Shown here: piece after piece, positions 59,804 to 64,000 of the stretch
Position numbering within the stretch: position 1 is the stretch's first letter
Layout of the letters: every line of letters begins with the position of its first letter
Made by a program: the position numbers and the translations under genes
Notes under the pieces: model-generated
Told to the model about the DNA's origin: nothing
The model's database searches: none
Seen by the model: only the letters and a program-made list of their open reading frames with translations
Source of the DNA: CAVSCD01 sp963726335
GTDB taxonomy: Bacteria; Acidobacteriota; Aminicenantia; Aminicenantales; UBA8522
NCBI GenBank assembly: GCA_963726335.1
Contig: CAVSCD010000012.1
Coordinates: forward strand, 806,001-870,000
Length of the DNA: 64,000 nt
Direction: 5' to 3'

Positions 59804-60226
59804 ATGCTGAATTTCGGCGTCCGGCCGGAGAAGCAGGAGGCCCTGCGCAAGAAGATGGACAGTCTGGGCATCCGCGAGGACGATATCCTGGAGAAGTTCA
59901 TCCACGGCGGCGGCAAGGGAGGGCAGAAGATCAACAAGACGGCGAGCGCCGTCTACCTCAAGCATCGGCCGACGGGGATCGAAGTCAAGAACCAGGCCAC
60001 TCGCTCCCAGCTCCTGAACAGGTTCCTGGCGAGGCGGATCCTCGCGGACAAGATCGAAGAGAAAGTCCTGGGAAAGCGAGCCCAGGAAGAGCAGCGCGCG
60101 GAGAAGGTCCGGCGCCAGAAAAGGCGGCGGTCGCGGCGCGCCAAGGCCAAGATGCTCGACGACAAGCGCGAACACGCCGCCAAGAAAAAGGCCCGCGTCA
60201 AGATCCCCGGCTGGCTAAACGAATAA
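59804..60226 (+). CDS. Small class-I release-factor-like protein with GGQ motif
   Basis: 140 residues containing only the peptidyl-tRNA hydrolase domain of class I release factors: KFIHGGGKGGQKINKTASAVYLKHRPTGI, with GGQ at 39-41. There is no codon-recognition domain. A highly basic C-terminal tail (AEKVRRQKRRRSRRAKAKML) resembles the ribosome-tunnel tails of ArfB/ICT1 and MTRFR proteins. A rescue role on stalled or split ribosomes is likely. It starts behind GGGGAGTG and overlaps the convergent amidohydrolase gene by 29 bp. Confidence 0.87.
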   Translation: MLNFGVRPEKQEALRKKMDSLGIREDDILEKFIHGGGKGGQKINKTASAVYLKHRPTGIEVKNQATRSQLLNRFLARRILADKIEEKVLGKRAQEEQRAEKVRRQKRRRSRRAKAKMLDDKREHAAKKKARVKIPGWLNE

Positions 60227-61472
60227 GCGACCGGAGGAGGAGGTTCGCCCCCTTCTCGAGGTCTTCCCAGTCGATCATCTCTTCGGGCGCGTGACTGACG
60301 CCGCCGGCGCAGGGGATGAAGATCATGCCGGCCTCGGCGATCGACGAAACGATCTGCGCGTCGTGGCCCGCCCCGCTCGTCAGCCTGATGTGCGGGTAGC
60401 CCAGCCCGGCGCATTCCTCCTCGAGGAGAGCGACGAGCCGGCCCGGGACGGCGACCGGCTCGGTCGCATCCGCCAGCCGGGAGCGGAACGTCACGCCCCT
60501 GGCCGCCGCCACGTCCTCCGCCAGCGCCAGGATCTCCTTCCCCATCTCTTCGAGTGTTTCGGCCGAGGCGCTCCGGATGTCGAGCGTGAAATCGGCCTGC
60601 CCGGGCACGACGCTGAAAGACCCCGGTGACAGGTTGACGATCCCGATCGTCATCAGGCCGTCGCGGTGGCGCGAAGCGACGAGCCGGTTGGCCTGGAGGG
60701 CGAAATCGGCCGCCGCCAGAAAAGCGTCGCGCCTGAGCTCGAGAGGCGTCGTCCCCCCGTGGGCCGCCCTGCCGATGAACGCACAGCGCCGGTAGTTCTT
60801 CCCGGAGATGCGGTCGACGATCCCGATGGGCGCCCCCGCGGCCTCGAGCTTCGGGCCCTGCTCGATATGGAGCTCGAGATAGGCGGCGACCTCGGGCCGT
60901 TCCCGGTGGGCCCCGAGGAGAGATTCCACGCCGAGCCCTGCGCCCGCCAGCATCTCGTCGAGGGGCCGGCCGGAAGCGGTCAGGTCGCTCCCGGCGAGCG
61001 GGGAAAATCCTCGCTCGGGGACGATCCCCGGGAGCCGGCCGGTGAACGCGCGGCTCCCGAGAAAATCGCCGACGAGGTTGCCCTCTTCGTCCGTAAAGGA
61101 GACGAGCCCGACGGGCTTGGCCAGCCGCAGGCCTGTTTCGCGGATGCGGCGCAGGCACTCCAGCCCGGCCAGCACTCCCGCCGCGCCGTCGAAGGGACCG
61201 CCGTTCGTGACCGTGTCGATGTGGGAACCGGCCAGGACAACCGGGGCGCGCTCGTCCAGACCGGCGAAAATATTGCCCGCCCCGTCCCGGCGATAGCCGA
61301 GCCCGGCGTCCTCGATCTTCGCTTTGAGCCAGGCCCTCGCCTGGAGGTCGGCGGGGCTGAAAGAAGGTCGTGTCAGGCCGCCCCGCGGGTCCCGGCCGAT
61401 CCGGCTCAGGTCCTCGATGTCCGTACGGAGGCGTCCGATATTGACGGCCAGGTCTTGCGGAATCCCGTTCAT
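60198..61472 (-). CDS. M20-family amidohydrolase (allantoate / N-carbamoyl-amino-acid hydrolase type)
   Basis: Zinc-dependent amidohydrolase of 424 residues. Ligand motifs: AGSHIDTVTNGGPFDGAAGVLAGLE (His and Asp), TDEEGNLVGDFLGSRAF (Glu-Glu pair), a lid-domain EQGPKLEAAGAPIG and a C-terminal SGAGHDAQIV. This is the HyuC/AllC/AmaB pattern. The substrate among ureido- and carbamoyl-compounds cannot be fixed. It is last in the folP-cdaA-cdaR-pdxJ direction, 37 bp after pdxJ, and may share its transcript. Confidence 0.9.
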   Translation of the reverse strand: MNGIPQDLAVNIGRLRTDIEDLSRIGRDPRGGLTRPSFSPADLQARAWLKAKIEDAGLGYRRDGAGNIFAGLDERAPVVLAGSHIDTVTNGGPFDGAAGVLAGLECLRRIRETGLRLAKPVGLVSFTDEEGNLVGDFLGSRAFTGRLPGIVPERGFSPLAGSDLTASGRPLDEMLAGAGLGVESLLGAHRERPEVAAYLELHIEQGPKLEAAGAPIGIVDRISGKNYRRCAFIGRAAHGGTTPLELRRDAFLAAADFALQANRLVASRHRDGLMTIGIVNLSPGSFSVVPGQADFTLDIRSASAETLEEMGKEILALAEDVAAARGVTFRSRLADATEPVAVPGRLVALLEEECAGLGYPHIRLTSGAGHDAQIVSSIAEAGMIFIPCAGGVSHAPEEMIDWEDLEKGANLLLRSLIRLASRGS

Positions 61473-61509
61473 CTGCTTTGGCGGCCGGCCCTGGAAAAAA
61501 CCGGCGCCC

Positions 61510-62226
61510 TTACCGGCGGTCCAGGATGGCGATCATCTCTTTGACCGCCCGTTCGATGCCCACCACGGAGGCCCGGGCCACGATCGAGTAGCCGATGCTC
61601 AGCTCGGAGACCTCAGGGAGGGCGGCGATGGGCAGGACGTTCCGGTAATCGAGCCCGTGACCGGCATGGATTTCCAGCCCGAGCGACCGGCCGAAGGCCG
61701 CGGCCTCCTGGACAACGCCCAGGAGCTCGGCCCGGACCGGTCCGGGTTTCTGGTCGGCGTACTTGCCGGTGTTGATCTCGACCAGCGATACCCCCGCTTC
61801 GCGGCAGCTTCCGATCTGCCGGACGTCGGGGTCGACGAAGATGCTCACCTTGATCTTGGCCCGGTGGAGGTCGGCGATGAACGGGGCCAGGGCGTCGCGG
61901 GCGGCCGCGACGTTCAGTCCGCCCTCGGTCGTCAGCTCCTCGGGCCTCTCGGGGACAAGCGAGACGACATCGGGGAGAACCTCCAGGGCGATCCGCATCA
62001 TCTCCGGCGTCGCGGCCATCTCCATGTTGAGCTTGGTTTTGACGACCTGGCGGAGCAACCGGATGTCCCTGTCCTGGATATGACGCCTGTCTCCCCGGAG
62101 ATGAACGACGATACCCTCGGCGCCCGCCTGCTCCGCCATCAGGGCGACGAGCACGGGGTCCGGCTCATCGCCGCGGCGGGCTTGGCGCAGCGTGGCAAAA
62201 TGGTCGATGTTCAGGGCCAGTCTCAT
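61510..62226 (-). CDS. pdxJ: Pyridoxine 5'-phosphate synthase
   Basis: Condenses 1-deoxyxylulose 5-phosphate with 3-amino-2-oxopropyl phosphate in vitamin B6 synthesis. The 238-residue length is typical. LALNIDHFATLRQARRGDEPDPVLVALMAE is the family start; GIVVHLRGDRRHIQDRD, PDVVSLVPERPEELTTEGGLN and ALPEVSELSIGYSIVARA carry the active-site residues. It overlaps the YbbR-protein gene by 4 bp (ATGA). Confidence 0.96.
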   Translation of the reverse strand: MRLALNIDHFATLRQARRGDEPDPVLVALMAEQAGAEGIVVHLRGDRRHIQDRDIRLLRQVVKTKLNMEMAATPEMMRIALEVLPDVVSLVPERPEELTTEGGLNVAAARDALAPFIADLHRAKIKVSIFVDPDVRQIGSCREAGVSLVEINTGKYADQKPGPVRAELLGVVQEAAAFGRSLGLEIHAGHGLDYRNVLPIAALPEVSELSIGYSIVARASVVGIERAVKEMIAILDRR

Positions 62227-62942
62227 CGGTTCGCTCCTCGTCCCGGCTTCGGCGCGGCCGGCGCCTTGCCCTCGGGGCGGTCTTCCTTAAGGATGACCCG
62301 GACTTGAACGCGGGTCGGCGAACCGGCCAGCCGCAGCTCGGGCCGCGGCAGGATCAGGTCCGCCATGAAAGTGCTCGTGGCCTCGATCTCCGAGACGTTG
62401 ACCGGGCTTGTCGTCACCCGGTCCTTCTCGCGGAGCTTGCTCTCGGGCCCCTGCACCCGCACGTGGGAGGGCGAAAGCTCGATCTTGGCGATGACCCGGC
62501 CCTCCCGGGGCTTGCCGACGATGGCCGGGACGACTTCGAGCAGCAGTTCCTCCGACCGTTCCAGCTTGAGCCTGACCTTGTTGGGGGAGATCCTGACGAC
62601 CCGGGCCCCCGGCGGGATGCTGATCATGCCCTCATTGAGGGGATACTCTTGCTGGAAGACCGTGGCCTCATGCAGATCGAGCTTGGCAAAGACGTTGGCG
62701 GCGGTGATGGTGTCGATGATGCTGTTCGGCGCCCGGATGGAGACGTCGATATCCGCACCGGGTTTTTCGACAAGCTCCATCCCGACGGGGACGTTGAGGG
62801 TTTCCAAGGCGACCGGGACGGTCTTCTCGGAGAATGTCCTCTCTTCAGGGATCAGGGACAGCCACAGGACAAAGGCCATCACGAGCGCCAGGAGCTTCAA
62901 GGCCCAGTTGTTCAGGAACAGGTCGCGGATGAATCTGATCAT
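62223..62942 (-). CDS. cdaR: CdaR-like YbbR-domain membrane protein
   Basis: Regulatory partner of diadenylate cyclase. An N-terminal helix (NWALKLLALVMAFVLWLSLI, 12-31) anchors it, with two or more YbbR repeats outside (VALETLNVPVGMELVEKPGADIDVSIRAPNSII; VVPAIVGKPREGRVIAKIELSPSHVRVQGPES). At 239 residues it is shorter than Bacillus CdaR. Its C-terminus is Pro/Ala/Lys-rich. It lies 2 bp after cdaA and overlaps pdxJ. Confidence 0.88.
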   Translation of the reverse strand: MIRFIRDLFLNNWALKLLALVMAFVLWLSLIPEERTFSEKTVPVALETLNVPVGMELVEKPGADIDVSIRAPNSIIDTITAANVFAKLDLHEATVFQQEYPLNEGMISIPPGARVVRISPNKVRLKLERSEELLLEVVPAIVGKPREGRVIAKIELSPSHVRVQGPESKLREKDRVTTSPVNVSEIEATSTFMADLILPRPELRLAGSPTRVQVRVILKEDRPEGKAPAAPKPGRGANR

Positions 62943-62944
62943 GT

Positions 62945-63712
62945 TCAGCCCAGGTAGCGCAGGAGTTTCTCCTTGAGTTCTTCCCGTTCGCTCATCCGGA
63001 CGAGCTTCCCCCGCGTGGCCAGGGACATCGCGCCCGATTCCTCCGAGACGACGATGACGGCCGCGTCGGTTTCCTCGGAGAGGCCGATGGCGGCGAGATG
63101 CCGGGTCCGGGCGAGGAACTCGCCGCCCAGCGTGTGCGAAGCCGGCAGCGGCAACAGGCAGCCGGCCGCCGCGATCTTCTCGTTCTGGATGATCACGGCG
63201 CCGTCGTGGAGCGGCGAGTGGGGGAAGAAGATGTTGACCAGCAGGTCCTTGGAGAGCAGAGCGTCGAGCCGCGTGCCCCGGTCGGCGTAGACCTTGAGGG
63301 AGATGTCCTTTTCGACGGCGATCAGCGCGCCCACTTTTTTCTGGGAGAGGTACTCGACGGCCAGGAACAGGTCTTCGAGCTTTTCTTCGAGCGACCGCAG
63401 GGTGAAGGGCCGCCGGAACCAGCGCGACCCCAGGCCGCTCAGGAGACGCCGGATCTCGCCCTGAAAAAGGACGATGACGGCGATGATCATGTAGGTCGTG
63501 AAGCTCTGGATCAAGCGGTGGGAGACGCTGAGCTTCGCCCAGCCCGTCACGGCGTAGAAGAGGCCGATCATCGCCAGGCCGATGGCCATCTGATAGGCCC
63601 GGGTGTCCTTGATCAGCCGCAGAAAAGAATACAGGATGATCGCCACCACCAGGATGTCCAGGCCGTCGACCCAGGTGAAGTGCTGGACGGCGTTGAGGAG
63701 TCTAGTGAACAT
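62945..63712 (-). CDS. cdaA: Diadenylate cyclase CdaA (c-di-AMP synthase)
   Basis: Makes c-di-AMP from two ATP. It has three N-terminal membrane helices (about 17-33, 39-58 and 70-85) and a DAC domain with FPHSPLHDGAVIIQ (DGA motif) and FLARTRHLAAIGLSEETDAAVIVVSEESG. The second motif is usually RHR; here it reads RHL. The linker (RSLEEKLEDLFLAVEYLSQKKVGALIAVEK) is normal. 255 residues. folP overlaps its start by 11 bp and the YbbR gene follows by 2 bp, the widespread cdaA-cdaR pairing. Confidence 0.94.
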   Translation of the reverse strand: MFTRLLNAVQHFTWVDGLDILVVAIILYSFLRLIKDTRAYQMAIGLAMIGLFYAVTGWAKLSVSHRLIQSFTTYMIIAVIVLFQGEIRRLLSGLGSRWFRRPFTLRSLEEKLEDLFLAVEYLSQKKVGALIAVEKDISLKVYADRGTRLDALLSKDLLVNIFFPHSPLHDGAVIIQNEKIAAAGCLLPLPASHTLGGEFLARTRHLAAIGLSEETDAAVIVVSEESGAMSLATRGKLVRMSEREELKEKLLRYLG

Positions 63713-64000
63713 AGGGCTTCCTCCGGGCCTCCCGGCCGGGCCCGCCCGTCCCCTGGTTGAGGATGGCTTCCGCGACGGCCAGCGCGCGCTTGACCTCGAG
63801 GACGTCGTGGACCCTCAGGATGGCCGCGCCGTTGAGGGCGCTCACCACGGCCGCGGCGATCGTCCCCTCGAGCCGGTCCTCGGGCTCCGCGTCCAGTATC
63901 TTGCCGATGAACGATTTGCGCGAGATGCCGACGAGCACGGGGCGCCCGAGGCTGGCCAGCGCCGGAATGTTGTTGATCAGGGCGAGGTTGTGCTCGAGCT
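63702..64000 (-). CDS. folP: Dihydropteroate synthase, C-terminal part
   Basis: The last 99 or so codons of FolP, which joins p-aminobenzoate to the pterin in folate synthesis. The gene enters from beyond the window end. RPVLVGISRKSFIGK carries the conserved Lys/Ser/Arg that bind the pterin and phosphate, and RVHDVLEVKRALAVAEAIL is the typical end with the RxHD motif. It overlaps the cdaA start by 11 bp; folP upstream of cdaA is common. Confidence 0.94.
   Translation of the reverse strand, partial: LEHNLALINNIPALASLGRPVLVGISRKSFIGKILDAEPEDRLEGTIAAAVVSALNGAAILRVHDVLEVKRALAVAEAILNQGTGGPGREARRKPYVH

Overview
The window is high-GC bacterial DNA, densely packed, with genes on both strands and many 4-bp ATGA or GTGA overlaps. 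Outer-membrane and periplasmic proteins (two TolC-type channels, two RND adaptors, a BamA/TamA-type barrel) indicate a diderm cell. An oxygen-sensitive class III ribonucleotide reductase operon, a rubrerythrin-like protein and an NAD-type malic enzyme suggest an anaerobe. The gene mix (CehA/McbA hydrolases, GH78 rhamnosidase, secreted M14 and M28 peptidases, a transporter-less peptide-binding protein with a two-component system) fits an uncultured Acidobacteriota/Aminicenantes-like heterotroph. That placement is inference. No rRNA, tRNA, CRISPR array or transposase gene was recognised.

Layout. 0-2.2 kb: end of an RND efflux operon (TolC, adaptor), minus strand. 2.3-6.4 kb: yjbQ, then nrdD, a glutaredoxin, nrdG and dut from a clear promoter with a palindrome at the start site. 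6.4-14.2 kb: repeat-flanked genes (outer-membrane barrel, DUF2284, TrmJ-like methyltransferase, OsmC, SppA, DUF429, malic enzyme). 14.2-22.1 kb: lipid kinase, CehA-like hydrolase, acetyltransferase, rubrerythrin-like protein, FtsX-type permease, SnoaL-like protein. 22.1-28.2 kb: a minus-strand surface-glycan cluster (GT39, methyltransferase, FemAB-like, SMR-like, DUF2304, GT2). 28.7-29.9 kb: alanine racemase. 30.4-34.8 kb: an overlapping operon of solute-binding protein, histidine kinase and sigma-54 activator, behind an exact sigma-54 promoter match and a perfect upstream dyad. 34.9-38.7 kb: a secreted beta-helix/TPR/CHAT protein, convergent with an ECF sigma/anti-sigma pair. 39.1-45.0 kb: a heavy-metal RND operon led by a small His-rich exported protein. 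45.0-47.8 kb: pgsB-pgsC-pgsW poly-gamma-glutamate genes. 47.8-54.4 kb: secreted M28 peptidase, unknown secreted protein, PfkB kinase and a PTS EIIA/zinc-ribbon fusion. 54.4-60.2 kb: GH78 rhamnosidase, M14 peptidase, DUF1284 protein, GGQ release-factor-like protein. 60.2-64.0 kb: folP-cdaA-cdaR-pdxJ and an M20 amidohydrolase.

Three families of non-coding, hairpin-rich repeats fill most of the gaps. The commonest is about 205 bp, is bounded by CTAG, and coincides with the TAG stop codon of every gene it abuts. Four long genes (GT39, CHAT, CusA-type pump, M28 peptidase) are interrupted by single-base frameshifts; these may be assembly errors and should be resolved before any is called a pseudogene.
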